Origin: Phycisphaerales bacterium
GTDB taxonomy: Bacteria; Planctomycetota; Phycisphaerae; Phycisphaerales; SM1A02
Length of the DNA: 64,000 bases
Assembly: GCA_022447205.1 (NCBI GenBank)
Contig: JAKVBQ010000010.1
Coordinates: forward strand, 17,656-81,655
Direction: 5' to 3'
The position numbers and the translations under genes were made by a program. How positions within the stretch are numbered: position 1 is the first letter of the stretch; every line of letters begins with the position of its first letter. This document shows positions 48,978-57,680 of the stretch, in pieces. The notes beneath the pieces are model-generated. The model did no database searches. It was given only the letters and a program-made list of their open reading frames with translations, and was not told the origin of the DNA.

Positions 48978-49069
48978 GGTGCAGCTCTTTCTTCGGGCGT
49001 GCGTCCTCGGGTGATCGAGCGTATGCTTGACCACTTCATGCCACGGCGGCGCATCCTAGTCACCTTCGC

Positions 49070-49783
49070 ATGGACGCGTGGTCTGCAGTGAACTTCTCCA
49101 GAGGACAAACGGCTTTCGAGGCCCGTGCACGGAGTTCCGGGATGCCTTCCGCATCGACAACATCGGGGGATGCTGCGCGCAAGCGCTCCGATGAGCGTGC
49201 CGCTCGCGAGCTGCTCCTGGCGGAAGATCTCCGGCAGGAGGGTGCTGCTCCGCAGGGCGAAGCCGATCCCGGGCCCGGTCGAGGGCAGCGGCGCCCCCTG
49301 GCCTTCCTTGCGGCCTTTTTCGCCGCCCTCCTTCTGGCGGGGGGCTCCTGGCTGATCTCCAGCCGGGGTTCGACGGTCGAGGTGCCCGTGGTGATCAGCC
49401 TCGAGCCGGCACCCACGCAACCGGCACCGGCCTCGGAGTTGCTGCTTCGCCTGGGTCAATTCGCCTCCGTACGGGATGACGGGGTCCGTCAGTTTCGTGA
49501 AGAGGTCGGTGCTGCAAGCGGAGAGGTGCTGCTCCGGCCCGACGGCGTGATCAAGGCGGTCCGAATCGATTCCTCCCGACTGCGTGCGCTCGTCGATGCC
49601 CTCGAACGGGAGGGTCTTGCCTTCCTCGAGGTCACGCCCGGGGAAGCAGAGGCTGCGCCCCCGATCGTCGCGGAAGGTGGTGACTGGCAGGAATGGTCGA
49701 CACGCCTGCAGCTTCGCCGCGCGATTCGACGGCTCGAGCGGTCCGGCGGGACCCTTGTCGTCGGTGTTTCCGAGTCCGGCTAG
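49070..49783 (+). CDS. Single-pass membrane protein, unknown function
   Basis: A 237-residue protein with a soluble, charged N-terminal part (about 75 residues), one membrane helix (LAFLAAFFAALLLAGGSWLI) and an extracytoplasmic domain of about 135 residues containing QFREEVGAASGEVLLRPDG and LRALVDALEREGLAFLEVTP. The arrangement recalls anti-sigma factors of ECF systems, but no sigma gene is adjacent and I see no zinc-binding motif. Start ATG 49070 has no Shine-Dalgarno; ATG 49142 is an alternative. Its TAG stop shares the CTAG at 49780-49783 with the convergent plsY. Confidence 0.68.
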   Translation: MDAWSAVNFSRGQTAFEARARSSGMPSASTTSGDAARKRSDERAARELLLAEDLRQEGAAPQGEADPGPGRGQRRPLAFLAAFFAALLLAGGSWLISSRGSTVEVPVVISLEPAPTQPAPASELLLRLGQFASVRDDGVRQFREEVGAASGEVLLRPDGVIKAVRIDSSRLRALVDALEREGLAFLEVTPGEAEAAPPIVAEGGDWQEWSTRLQLRRAIRRLERSGGTLVVGVSESG

Positions 49784-50457
49784 TCGGTTTCCGAACGGCG
49801 TCCTGATCGAGGCTCGGTTCCTGCTCGGATCCGCGCGATGTTCGATCGATGGCGCCAGGTGACCAGGACCGCGATCAGGCTGCCGACGAGGAGCGGTGGC
49901 AGCGCGGCCTCGATCGGTGTCTCCCCACCGAGCAGTGCCATGACCACCACCGTGATCGGCAACGCCCAGGCGGCGAGCACGCTCGCGAGGGACACGTACC
50001 CACTGGTCACCCTGGTCAGGATGAAGACCCCGAACGCGACGATGACCGGCACGCTCATGATCGGCCACATCGCGGCGAACGCACCGCATGCCGTCGCGAC
50101 GCCCTTGCCTCCCTTGAAGCGGAGGAACGGCGAGTAGATGTGCCCGAGCACCGCCGCCAGGCCGACGAGGACCCAGCCCCAGGCCTGTCCGGGCTCCTGC
50201 GCGGACAGCGCCGCCCCCATGGTGCCCGCAGCGAAGCCCGACCACACCACCGGTCCGGCTCCCTTGGCCGCATCCAGGAAGAAGCATGCCAGCCCCCAGC
50301 CACGTCCGAGCGCGCGTCCGACGTTGGTCGCGCCGGTATTCCCCGAACCCACTTCCCGCAGGTTGATCCCATGGGCTCGTGCGATGAGGACCCCGAAGGG
50401 CAGCGAGCCGATGACGAATGCGAACGCGATCTGAAGTGCCCAGTCCTGGGTCGTCAT
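49780..50457 (-). CDS. plsY: Acyl-phosphate glycerol-3-phosphate acyltransferase
   Basis: First acylation in phospholipid synthesis, using acyl-phosphate. The 225-residue integral membrane protein has the three PlsY motifs: IGSLPFGVLIARAHGINLREVGSGNTGATNVGRALG, SPFLRFKGGKGVATACG, and TSGYVSLASVLAAW, among several hydrophobic helices. Its ATG overlaps the stop of the heptosyltransferase gene as ATGA, so it is the last gene of a coupled cluster with gmhB. The Arg-rich C-terminal tail is cytosolic by inference. Confidence 0.94.
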   Translation of the reverse strand: MTTQDWALQIAFAFVIGSLPFGVLIARAHGINLREVGSGNTGATNVGRALGRGWGLACFFLDAAKGAGPVVWSGFAAGTMGAALSAQEPGQAWGWVLVGLAAVLGHIYSPFLRFKGGKGVATACGAFAAMWPIMSVPVIVAFGVFILTRVTSGYVSLASVLAAWALPITVVVMALLGGETPIEAALPPLLVGSLIAVLVTWRHRSNIARIRAGTEPRSGRRSETD

Positions 50458-51461
50458 GGGGTGCTGCCCTCGAGAAGTTCATGCACCGCGTGCATGACGT
50501 CACCGACCGCGATCCGGTCGATGGCACATGCCTTGGGGTGCTGGTCCGCCACTCGATCCTCGGTCAGGAAGGGTTCCGCCACGAGGTGTCGTTCCCTGGC
50601 GTCGGGGAGGATCGTCCATCGCCGGTCGGTCGGTCCGAAGAGGGCGACGCACGGTGTGCCGAATGCCGCGGCCAGGTGCCGCGGTCCGGTGTCGTTGCTC
50701 ACCATCAGCTCGGCACGCCGGATCAGTGCCTTCAACCCACCGAGGGTGCTGCCACGTTTCGGCAGGGAGATCGGTTCCGATCGCGCCAGGTTCTGCACCT
50801 CCTCGACCAGCCCCGCCTCCGCGGGCGAGCCATTGATCAGCACCGTGCAGCGACGTTCCGCCTGCAAGGCATCCGCGAGTCGTGCGAAGTGTGCCGCGGG
50901 CCAGCGCTTGTCGGTTCGATTCGCTCCCGGGTTCAGGATGATGAATGGTGGCTCGAGTCCCGCGAGCAGCTCGTCGGCCGCCCGCTCTTCCTCTTCCGTC
51001 GTCCCGAGTTCGGGACGACGATTGGTGATCGAGAGTCCGAATGCCTGCTCCGCAAGCAGGACGTACTCCTCGAGCGTCGGATGCGGGGTGCCTCGAGGCG
51101 GGGGGGTGATCGCCTCGGTGAGCAGCCACCCCCTTCGATCTCGACGAAACCCGATGCGTCGATCCGCACCGATGAATCGCGCGAAGAGCCCCGATCGGAA
51201 GCTGTTCGGCAGCAGGAGGACGGTGTCCGTTCGAAGCGAGCGAAGTCGTCGGGCATCCGACCAGGGGCCGAGCATCCCGCGCAGGCTCGCGGTCTCGATG
51301 CGGTCCACGAACGGACTTCCCTCGAGGACCGTGCGAAGTCCCGGCCGCACCGTGACCGTCAGTCGATCCGTCGTTTCCCGTTCGCGCAGGGCGCGAAGGA
51401 CCGGGGTCGCCATCACGATGTCGCCGATCCAGGAAGGCATCACCACCAGGAGGTTGCTCAT
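50454..51461 (-). CDS. GT9 ADP-heptose:LPS heptosyltransferase-like
   Basis: A 335-residue GT-B glycosyltransferase of family 9. LLVVMPSWIGDIVMATPVLRAL is the typical opening of WaaF/RfaF proteins; FIILNPGANRTDKRWPAAHFARLADAL and LMVSNDTGPRHLAAAFGTPCVALFGPTD are the sugar-nucleotide binding signatures. It should add a heptose to lipid A core, in keeping with the neighbouring heptose phosphatase. Start ATG 51461 overlaps the previous stop (ATGA). Which heptosyltransferase (I or II) cannot be decided from sequence alone. Confidence 0.9.
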   Translation of the reverse strand: MSNLLVVMPSWIGDIVMATPVLRALRERETTDRLTVTVRPGLRTVLEGSPFVDRIETASLRGMLGPWSDARRLRSLRTDTVLLLPNSFRSGLFARFIGADRRIGFRRDRRGWLLTEAITPPPRGTPHPTLEEYVLLAEQAFGLSITNRRPELGTTEEEERAADELLAGLEPPFIILNPGANRTDKRWPAAHFARLADALQAERRCTVLINGSPAEAGLVEEVQNLARSEPISLPKRGSTLGGLKALIRRAELMVSNDTGPRHLAAAFGTPCVALFGPTDRRWTILPDARERHLVAEPFLTEDRVADQHPKACAIDRIAVGDVMHAVHELLEGSTP

Positions 51462-51721
51462 GGTTCCCCCCAGAGGCTTCGGCCGTGTCGATCGTGGTGC
51501 CACTTGTCGGTGAGCCGTCGGAGCTCCGCGGCGAGCGCGGTGGCTTCGAGATTCGTGCCGTCGACCTCCAGCTCGACGAGGTCGAATGACGCCTCGAGCA
51601 CCCGGACCGTGACACCGGTGCGTTCCCCGATCGCTTCCGCGGTGGCGGTCACGATGTTCCTGGTCGCCTCCTCGGCGAGTGGTTCGCCGACCGCGGCTCG
51701 AAGGCTCACCCGGGCCGTCAT
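51458..51721 (-). CDS. Conserved-looking small protein in the heptose cluster
   Basis: An 87-residue protein, not recognised. ATARVSLRAAVG-like N-terminus, then a helix (EPLAEEATRNIVTATAEAIG), a strand (GVTVRVLEASFDLVELEVDG) and a helix with a His/Arg-rich end (LTDKWHHDRHGRSLWGEP). No membrane segment. Both ends overlap neighbours as ATGA (gmhB upstream, heptosyltransferase downstream), which is strong evidence that it is a real gene serving the same pathway. It may be a small accessory or regulatory subunit; this is inference. Confidence 0.78.
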   Translation of the reverse strand: MTARVSLRAAVGEPLAEEATRNIVTATAEAIGERTGVTVRVLEASFDLVELEVDGTNLEATALAAELRRLTDKWHHDRHGRSLWGEP

Positions 51722-52251
51722 GATCCGTCCTCGATGATGAGGCGCGCCGCGGCCCCGAAGTCCACGACCAGGTGATCCGCCGCTTCAACCGGATGGTCTT
51801 CGCCGATCAGGATCGTCCTGCAACCGGCGGAGCGGCCCGCTTCGGCGTCCCTGACCTGGTCACCGATCATCCAGCTGCGAGTGAGCTCGAGATCGAGTTC
51901 CTCCGCGGCGGCGAGCAGCATGCCGGGCGCGGGTTTCCGCCAGGGGTGTTCCCTGGTGTACGCCTCGACCGAGCCTTCAGGGTGGTACGGACAGAAGTAG
52001 AAGGCGACCCGGCGTTCCGGACCGAGCAGCTCGTGAAGTCGCTCATGCACGAGCCGGACGTCGTCTTCCCCGTATCGACCGCGTGCGACACCACCCTGGT
52101 TGGTGACCACGACCAGGACGAACCCCGCCTCGTCGAGGCTTCGGATGCCCTCAGCCGCGCCATCGAGCAACACGACCCCATCGGGATCCCCGAGATCACC
52201 GTCGTTCAGGATCAGGGTGTTGTCTCGATCGATGAAGACAGCCTTCTGCAT
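51718..52251 (-). CDS. gmhB: Heptose-bisphosphate phosphatase-like HAD protein
   Basis: HAD-IIIA phosphatase that removes a phosphate from D-glycero-D-manno-heptose 1,7-bisphosphate. The 177-residue protein has the DxD motif in AVFIDRDNTLI, VVVTNQGGVARG, and WMIGDQVRDAEAGRSAGCRTILIG. The zinc loop of classical GmhB is partly lost: CPYHPEG keeps the Cys and His, but the usual CxC before RKP is replaced by HPW (REHPWRKPAPGM). It may therefore act without zinc or on another sugar phosphate. Start ATG 52251, 76 nt from the divergent phosphofructokinase start. First of four genes joined by ATGA overlaps. Confidence 0.85.
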   Translation of the reverse strand: MQKAVFIDRDNTLILNDGDLGDPDGVVLLDGAAEGIRSLDEAGFVLVVVTNQGGVARGRYGEDDVRLVHERLHELLGPERRVAFYFCPYHPEGSVEAYTREHPWRKPAPGMLLAAAEELDLELTRSWMIGDQVRDAEAGRSAGCRTILIGEDHPVEAADHLVVDFGAAARLIIEDGS

Positions 52252-52327
52252 GGTGTTGAAGATACCCGGCTGGCCGGCACTTGGCTGTTCGTTCGATAGG
52301 ATGACCTGCATCCCACTGGAGCAGACG

Positions 52328-53614
52328 ATGAGCAATGAAGATCCCGGAAAGCCCGCACTCGGCATTCTCGTGGGTGGAGGGCCCGCCCCGGGCATCAACG
52401 CCGTGATCGCCGCAGCGACGATCCGCGCGAGATTGAGCGGTTCCCGCGTGATCGGCATCCGCAACGGCTTCCAGGAGCTCATGGCTCCCGACGGGGATCC
52501 GGGGCGTGAACTCGACATCCATGACGTCTCGAGGATCCACTTCCGGGGCGGTTCCGCGCTCGGCACCTCCCGTGCGAACCCCACCCGCGATCCTCGTGCG
52601 CTCGATGCCGTGGTCGAGTCCCTTCGTCGGATGGGAGTCGATCGCCTCGTCACCATCGGCGGTGATGACACCGCGTTCAGTGCGTGTCGGGTCGCGGAGC
52701 ATGCGGACGGCGGGATTCGGGTCGCCCATGTCCCCAAGACGATCGACAACGACCTCGACCTCCCTCCCTCGATCGACACGTTCGGATACCAGACGGCCAG
52801 ATCGGTGGGGGTCGACATCGTTCAGAACCTCATGGTCGACGCCAAGACCACCTCGCGGTGGTACCTGGTCGTCGCGATGGGGCGCAAGGCCGGTCACCTC
52901 GCCCTCGGGATCGGCAAGGCTGCAGGTGCGACACTCACCATCATTCCCGAGGAGTTCGGGGACCGGCCGATCACTCTTGAGATGATCGTCGACACCATCG
53001 TCGGCTCGATCATCAAGCGTCGGGCTGAGGGGCGACGTGACGGGGTGGTGGTGCTCGCGGAGGGACTCGTTCTCGGGATCGACCCCGCGACCCTCGAGGA
53101 ACTGGGGACGGTCGAACGTGACGCGCACGGTCACATCCGGATCGCGGAGATCGACTTCGGGGAGATCGTGAAGAACCGGGTGCGCGCCGCGCTCTCCGAG
53201 TTCGACTTCGAGACCACGGTGGTGTCCAAGGACCTCGGTTACGAGCTGCGTTGCGCGGATCCGTCGCCCTACGACATGGAGTACTGCCGCGACCTCGGCT
53301 ACTGCGCCGCCAAGTACCTGCTCGAAGGCGGCTCCGGCGTGCTCGTCTCGATGCAGGGCGGCCGGTTCGTCCCGGTGCCCTTCGGCGACCTCCTCGACGA
53401 GGCCACCGGTCGGATGCAGGTCCGCCTCGTCGACCTCGCCAGCACCCGCTATGCGATCGCCCGTCGCTACATGATCCGCCTCCGACGCGACGATTTCGAG
53501 GACGCGCATCGTCTCCAGACGCTCGCGAATGCCGCGAATCTCGACCCTGCGGACTTCCGGAAGCGGTTCGAATACGTGGTGGACGACGAGCTTCCTCCGC
53601 TCGTTCTCCGCTGA
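52328..53614 (+). CDS. PPi-type 6-phosphofructokinase
   Basis: A 428-residue phosphofructokinase. LVGGGPAPGINAVI opens the PFK fold; VTIGGDDTAF has Asp where ATP-dependent enzymes have Gly (GGDG), a recognised marker of PPi-dependent enzymes; PKTIDNDLDLP, MGRKAGHLALGIG and VVVLAEGLVLG complete the substrate site. It therefore likely uses pyrophosphate and runs reversibly, linking fructose-6-phosphate and fructose-1,6-bisphosphate. Longer than bacterial PfkA, as usual for this class. GGAG lies 6 nt before ATG 52328. lysS follows after 19 nt but has its own -10-like box. Confidence 0.91.
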   Translation: MSNEDPGKPALGILVGGGPAPGINAVIAAATIRARLSGSRVIGIRNGFQELMAPDGDPGRELDIHDVSRIHFRGGSALGTSRANPTRDPRALDAVVESLRRMGVDRLVTIGGDDTAFSACRVAEHADGGIRVAHVPKTIDNDLDLPPSIDTFGYQTARSVGVDIVQNLMVDAKTTSRWYLVVAMGRKAGHLALGIGKAAGATLTIIPEEFGDRPITLEMIVDTIVGSIIKRRAEGRRDGVVVLAEGLVLGIDPATLEELGTVERDAHGHIRIAEIDFGEIVKNRVRAALSEFDFETTVVSKDLGYELRCADPSPYDMEYCRDLGYCAAKYLLEGGSGVLVSMQGGRFVPVPFGDLLDEATGRMQVRLVDLASTRYAIARRYMIRLRRDDFEDAHRLQTLANAANLDPADFRKRFEYVVDDELPPLVLR

Positions 53615-53619
53615 AAGCG

Positions 53620-53625
53620 TACAAT
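53620..53625 (+). promoter_or_regulatory. Candidate -10 box, leaderless start of lysS
   Basis: TACAAT ends 8 nt before ATG 53634 and starts just after the phosphofructokinase stop. There is no Shine-Dalgarno for lysS, so an own leaderless transcript is plausible. Confidence 0.45.
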
Positions 53626-53633
53626 TCGACCCC

Positions 53634-55253
53634 ATGTCGAACGGAACACAGGAAGAACAGGTCCAGGACGAAGGCGAACTGGTTGCGGCACGACGAGCGA
53701 AGCTCGCCTGGTTGCGTGACGAACTCGGCGTCGAGCCGTTCGGTCGTCACGTCGAGGGCCTGACCTCGCTCGCTGATGCACGTGCTCGGTTCGATGAGGC
53801 GGCGGACGTCGCGCACGAGGCTTCGGTCGCCGCGCGCAAGGAGGACGAGTCCGCCCCGCTCGTCGATGATCGTCCCTCCGCCCGGGTGGCCGGTCGCATC
53901 GTCCAGCATCGTGACTGCGGGAAGCTCGTCTTCATGGTCCTCCGTGACGACACCGGTGACCTCCAGGTCAGCATCTCGAAGGCCGACATGGCCCCCGAAC
54001 AGTTCAAGGTCGCGAAGAAGCTCGACTACGGCGACATCGTCGTCGCGTCCGGACCGGTCGGGCGGACCCGTCGCGGCGAGATCTGCGTCTGGGCCTCCGA
54101 ACTCGAGATCCACTGCAAGAGTCTCGCACCACCTCCCGGCAAGCACCACGGTCTCTCCGATCCCGAGGCCCGGTACCGCCGACGCTACGTCGACATGTAT
54201 GCGAACCCCGAGACGATCCGGACGATCAAGGCGCGTTCACGCATCGTCTCGAGGATCAGGACCTTCATGGAGGGTCGCGACTATCTCGAGGTCGAGACGC
54301 CGATGATGCAGCCGATGGCGGGTGGTGCCGCGGCGCGTCCGTTCGTCACGCACCACAACGCCCTCGATCTCGACCTCTTCATGCGGATCGCTCCCGAGCT
54401 CTACCTCAAGCGACTCCTGGTGGGGGGGTTGCCCCGCGTCTACGAGATCAACCGGAACTTCCGGAACGAGGGGATCGATCGCTCCCACAACCCCGAGTTC
54501 ACCTCGATGGAGGTCTACGAGGCGTTCGGCAACTACGAGACGATCATGGAACTCACCGAGTCCCTGATCCACGAGCTCGCGGTCGCGATGCGCGAGGACC
54601 TGCTCGCTCTCGAGCCCGAACGGGACCTCGGCACCGCCGAGGAACCGATCCTGCCCTACGGCGACCTGCGCATCAACTACGGCCGACCGTTCCGCCGGGT
54701 TCGCTACCACGATCTCTTCGAGGCGGCACTCGGCTTCCCCGCCTCCGACATCGAACGCGTTCGTGCCGCGGCCCGTGAGCTCGGTCGTGACGACATCGAC
54801 GAGCTCGACGACGCCCTGGTCGTGAACCTCGTGTTCGAGGAACGGGCGGAACCGACCATCGATCCGGCGGAACCCACGTTCGTGCTGGACTACCCGAGCG
54901 CGATCTCCCCGCTGACCCGACCGCACCGCGACGATCCTTCGATCGCGGAGCGGGTCGACATCTTCATCGGCGGGATGGAGATCGGTCCGGCCTACACCGA
55001 ACTCAACGATCCCGACATCCAGTTGTCGAAGTTCACCGAACAGCTGCGCGGCGTGGACGACGAGGAGTCGACCTTCCGTTCGCTTGACGAGGAGTTCCTC
55101 GATGCGCTCCGGGTCGGGATGCCCCCGGCGGGTGGTCTCGGGCTCGGCATCGACCGGATCGTGATCCTGCTCACCGACAGCGCCTCGATCCGCGACGTCA
55201 TCCTCTTCCCGTTGATGCGTCCCGTCGATGCCGTCGACGAGGCGGACGGGTGA
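53634..55253 (+). CDS. lysS: Lysyl-tRNA synthetase class II
   Basis: Charges tRNA-Lys. The 539-residue protein has the OB-fold anticodon domain (VAGRIVQHRDCGKLVFMVLRDDTGDLQV), then motif 1 (IRTFMEGRDYLEVETPMMQPMAGGAAARPF), motif 2 (RVYEINRNFRNEGID, FTSMEVYEAFGN) and motif 3 (GGLGLGIDRIVILLTD). An acidic N-terminal extension of about 60 residues includes PLVDDRPSARV. Typical of bacterial LysS length or slightly longer. It is followed with a GTGA overlap by a transglutaminase-like gene. Confidence 0.96.
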   Translation: MSNGTQEEQVQDEGELVAARRAKLAWLRDELGVEPFGRHVEGLTSLADARARFDEAADVAHEASVAARKEDESAPLVDDRPSARVAGRIVQHRDCGKLVFMVLRDDTGDLQVSISKADMAPEQFKVAKKLDYGDIVVASGPVGRTRRGEICVWASELEIHCKSLAPPPGKHHGLSDPEARYRRRYVDMYANPETIRTIKARSRIVSRIRTFMEGRDYLEVETPMMQPMAGGAAARPFVTHHNALDLDLFMRIAPELYLKRLLVGGLPRVYEINRNFRNEGIDRSHNPEFTSMEVYEAFGNYETIMELTESLIHELAVAMREDLLALEPERDLGTAEEPILPYGDLRINYGRPFRRVRYHDLFEAALGFPASDIERVRAAARELGRDDIDELDDALVVNLVFEERAEPTIDPAEPTFVLDYPSAISPLTRPHRDDPSIAERVDIFIGGMEIGPAYTELNDPDIQLSKFTEQLRGVDDEESTFRSLDEEFLDALRVGMPPAGGLGLGIDRIVILLTDSASIRDVILFPLMRPVDAVDEADG

Positions 55254-56734
55254 TTCGCGGGGCGCTCCGGCTGCTCCTTCCCGTCACCTGCGTTCTCGCG
55301 AGCGCGGTCTTCGCGGACTCGGATCGCTGGTACGTGATCGAGATCGCAGGGATGCCGTGCGGGTGGTACCACGAACATGTCGAGCACGACGAGGACATCG
55401 TCCGGTCGATGAACGAGGAGCGGCTGGTGATCGCCAGGGGTGACCAGCGGGTGGAGACCGGGCAGCGGATCGTCTTCGAGGAATCCCCCGACGGCGAGCC
55501 GCTTCGCGCCGAGGTCATCATCGAATCCGGTGGCGAGCCCACCCGCCTCGTCTACACCTTCGACGGGAGCGACAGCGTCTCCATGGAGCGAAGCCGACAT
55601 GGTCGGGTCGTGACCGAGACCCTTCCGCTCGACGGGACGGACTGGTTCACGCCGGAGGAGGTTCGGCGGTTCGTCACTGCCCGGATCGAGGCCGGTGCCC
55701 GAACCATCGAATACCGCACCGTCGAACCCGGCAACGGGATGCAGGTGGTCACGGTGCGGTCCGAGCGGATCGGCACCGCACGGTTCGATCATCGCGGGCG
55801 CTCTCTCGAGGTCAGCCGCTGGCGGACCCGGACCAGCGGCCTGCCGATCGAGTTGGTCGAACTCCGGAGCACCGACGGCATCCTGGTCGAGTCCGAGGCG
55901 CCCCTCGGCATCGGACCGATGCGCATGGTGCTCACCGACCGCGAACGGGCCGTCGTCGCGCTCGAGCAGCCTGCACCCGAACTCCTGCATGCGATGGTGA
56001 TCCCGGTGGCGGGACTCGTCCGCAGTGACCGGTTGCAACGGGCCCGGTACGTGGTGCGGGCCGACGGCCTGCCGTCGTTCTCCCTGCCGGATTCCGGCGC
56101 CCAACGGGCGCGGCTCGTCGAGACCGGCGTGGTCGAGATCGAGGTCGATGCGGCGCGCGGTTCAAAGGCGACCGAGGCGGAGCGTTCCGATCCCGCCTAC
56201 CTCGCGAGTTCCGGTGCGATCGACTTCGGCGACGAGGCGGTCACCGCCTTCGTGGCACGGGCCCTCGAGAGGTGCTCGCGCGATCCACTGGTGCGTGCCG
56301 CCACGCTCCGCCGTGCGGTCGCCCGACACATGCGTCACCGGCACTACGGAACCGCGTTCGCCTCCGCCTCCGATGCCGCACGCACCGGATCGGGGGACTG
56401 CACTGAACATGCGGTGTTGCTCGCCGCGGCGCTTCGCGCCGATGGGATCCCCGCCCGGGTCGCGTCCGGTCTCGTCCATGGTCGGGTCGACGAAGCGACC
56501 GAACCCGGGTTCGCCTGGCACATGTGGACCCAGGCCCTGATCGGCGGGCAGTGGATCGACCTCGATGCCACCCGACCTCTCGACTTCGATGCGGGGCACC
56601 TGCTGGTCTCGACCAGCGCACTCGCGCAACAGGGCGGTGAGGATGAACTGGCGGCACTGCTGCCGCTCTTCGGTCGACTCGACATCGAGCGTCTTGATCC
56701 CGAACCCGACCGACCCGGAGGCGATGACTCATGA
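55250..56734 (+). CDS. Secreted transglutaminase-like protein
   Basis: A 494-residue exported protein with signal peptide (LPVTCVLASAVFA). The N-terminal two-thirds is a strand-rich domain (residues 25-340) with no recognised family. The C-terminal part has the transglutaminase-core Cys-His-Asp: GSGDCTEHAVLLAAALRADGIPARVASGL, then FAWHMWTQALIGGQWIDLDAT. Such proteins are cysteine peptidases or amidases in the envelope; the target is unknown. GTG 55250 overlaps the lysS stop (GTGA), so this gene is probably translated by reinitiation. Its stop overlaps nnrD as ATGA. Confidence 0.86.
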   Translation: MIRGALRLLLPVTCVLASAVFADSDRWYVIEIAGMPCGWYHEHVEHDEDIVRSMNEERLVIARGDQRVETGQRIVFEESPDGEPLRAEVIIESGGEPTRLVYTFDGSDSVSMERSRHGRVVTETLPLDGTDWFTPEEVRRFVTARIEAGARTIEYRTVEPGNGMQVVTVRSERIGTARFDHRGRSLEVSRWRTRTSGLPIELVELRSTDGILVESEAPLGIGPMRMVLTDRERAVVALEQPAPELLHAMVIPVAGLVRSDRLQRARYVVRADGLPSFSLPDSGAQRARLVETGVVEIEVDAARGSKATEAERSDPAYLASSGAIDFGDEAVTAFVARALERCSRDPLVRAATLRRAVARHMRHRHYGTAFASASDAARTGSGDCTEHAVLLAAALRADGIPARVASGLVHGRVDEATEPGFAWHMWTQALIGGQWIDLDATRPLDFDAGHLLVSTSALAQQGGEDELAALLPLFGRLDIERLDPEPDRPGGDDS

Positions 56735-57630
56735 ACCTGGAGCACGTCGACCTGCCTCGACTTCCTTCGCGCGACCCGGAGGGTCACAAGGGCACCTTCG
56801 GCACGGTGGGTGTCATCGGTGGCTGCGTCGGTGAGCACATGATGCTGGGATCGGTCGCGCTGTCCGCCCTCGGCGCATTGCGCAGCGGATGCGGACTGGC
56901 CGCGGTCGCCGCGCCCGAGCCGATCCTGCCTTCGATCCTCGAGATCGCGTTCGAGGCGACCGGGATCGCGCTGCCGATCGGTTCGGACGGTGCACTGATC
57001 GCTTCCGAAGTCGCGGAACGCATCGATGAACAGCTTGCATCGGCGCGCGTGCTCGCGGTCGGTCCCGGCTTCGGTGTCGGTGAAGCGCAGCGTCAGGTGG
57101 TGCTTCGGCTGGTCTCCCGGGAGGAACAACCCCTCGTCATCGATGCCGATGCCCTGACCGCACTCGCGGCGAGCGATGCCCTGCAACAGGATGTCCGTGC
57201 CCCGGCGATCCTCACGCCTCATCCGGGTGAATTCGCCCGCCTGGCCGGGTCACTCGGGATGAAGACCGATCCCTCGACCGACGAGGAGCGACTCGAGGCG
57301 GCGGCCCTGCTCGCCTCGCGCCTCGGGGTGATCGTGCTCCTCAAGGGTCCGAGGACGGTGGTCACCGACGGCATCCGTGCCCATGTGAACCAGACCGGCA
57401 ACGTCGCGCTCGCGACCGGTGGCTCCGGGGACGTCCTGACCGGGATCTGCGCCGGATTCGTCGCCCAGTTCAAGGGGGCGCTCGATCTCTTCGAATGTGC
57501 GGCGCTCGCGGCGCACGTGCACGGCCTTGCGGCGGATCTCATCATCGAGCAGCGGGGGACCCCGCGCCTGATCGCCCGTGAACTGCTGGAAGCGGTGCCG
57601 GCTGCGATCCTTGAGACTGGAAACGAGTAG
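56731..57630 (+). CDS. nnrD: ADP/ATP-dependent NAD(P)H-hydrate dehydratase
   Basis: Repairs hydrated NAD(P)H. The 299-residue ribokinase-like protein contains HKGTFGTVGVIGG, AVGPGFGVGEAQR, LVIDADALTAL, ILTPHPGEFARL and the catalytic, nucleotide-binding ALATGGSGDVLTGICAGFVAQF. The N-terminal epimerase domain (YjeF_N/NnrE) present in many bifunctional enzymes is absent and no separate nnrE is in the window. ATGA overlap with the transglutaminase-like gene shows coupled expression. Confidence 0.94.
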   Translation: MNLEHVDLPRLPSRDPEGHKGTFGTVGVIGGCVGEHMMLGSVALSALGALRSGCGLAAVAAPEPILPSILEIAFEATGIALPIGSDGALIASEVAERIDEQLASARVLAVGPGFGVGEAQRQVVLRLVSREEQPLVIDADALTALAASDALQQDVRAPAILTPHPGEFARLAGSLGMKTDPSTDEERLEAAALLASRLGVIVLLKGPRTVVTDGIRAHVNQTGNVALATGGSGDVLTGICAGFVAQFKGALDLFECAALAAHVHGLAADLIIEQRGTPRLIARELLEAVPAAILETGNE

Positions 57631-57647
57631 GACCCGGGGTGACCGGC

Positions 57648-57653
57648 TACACT
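57648..57653 (+). promoter_or_regulatory. Candidate -10 box for the YhaM-like gene
   Basis: TACACT lies 27 nt before ATG 57681, with a Shine-Dalgarno (AAGGAG) in the short leader. Confidence 0.35.
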
Positions 57654-57680
57654 CCGCGTCCACGCAAGGAGACGACAGGC

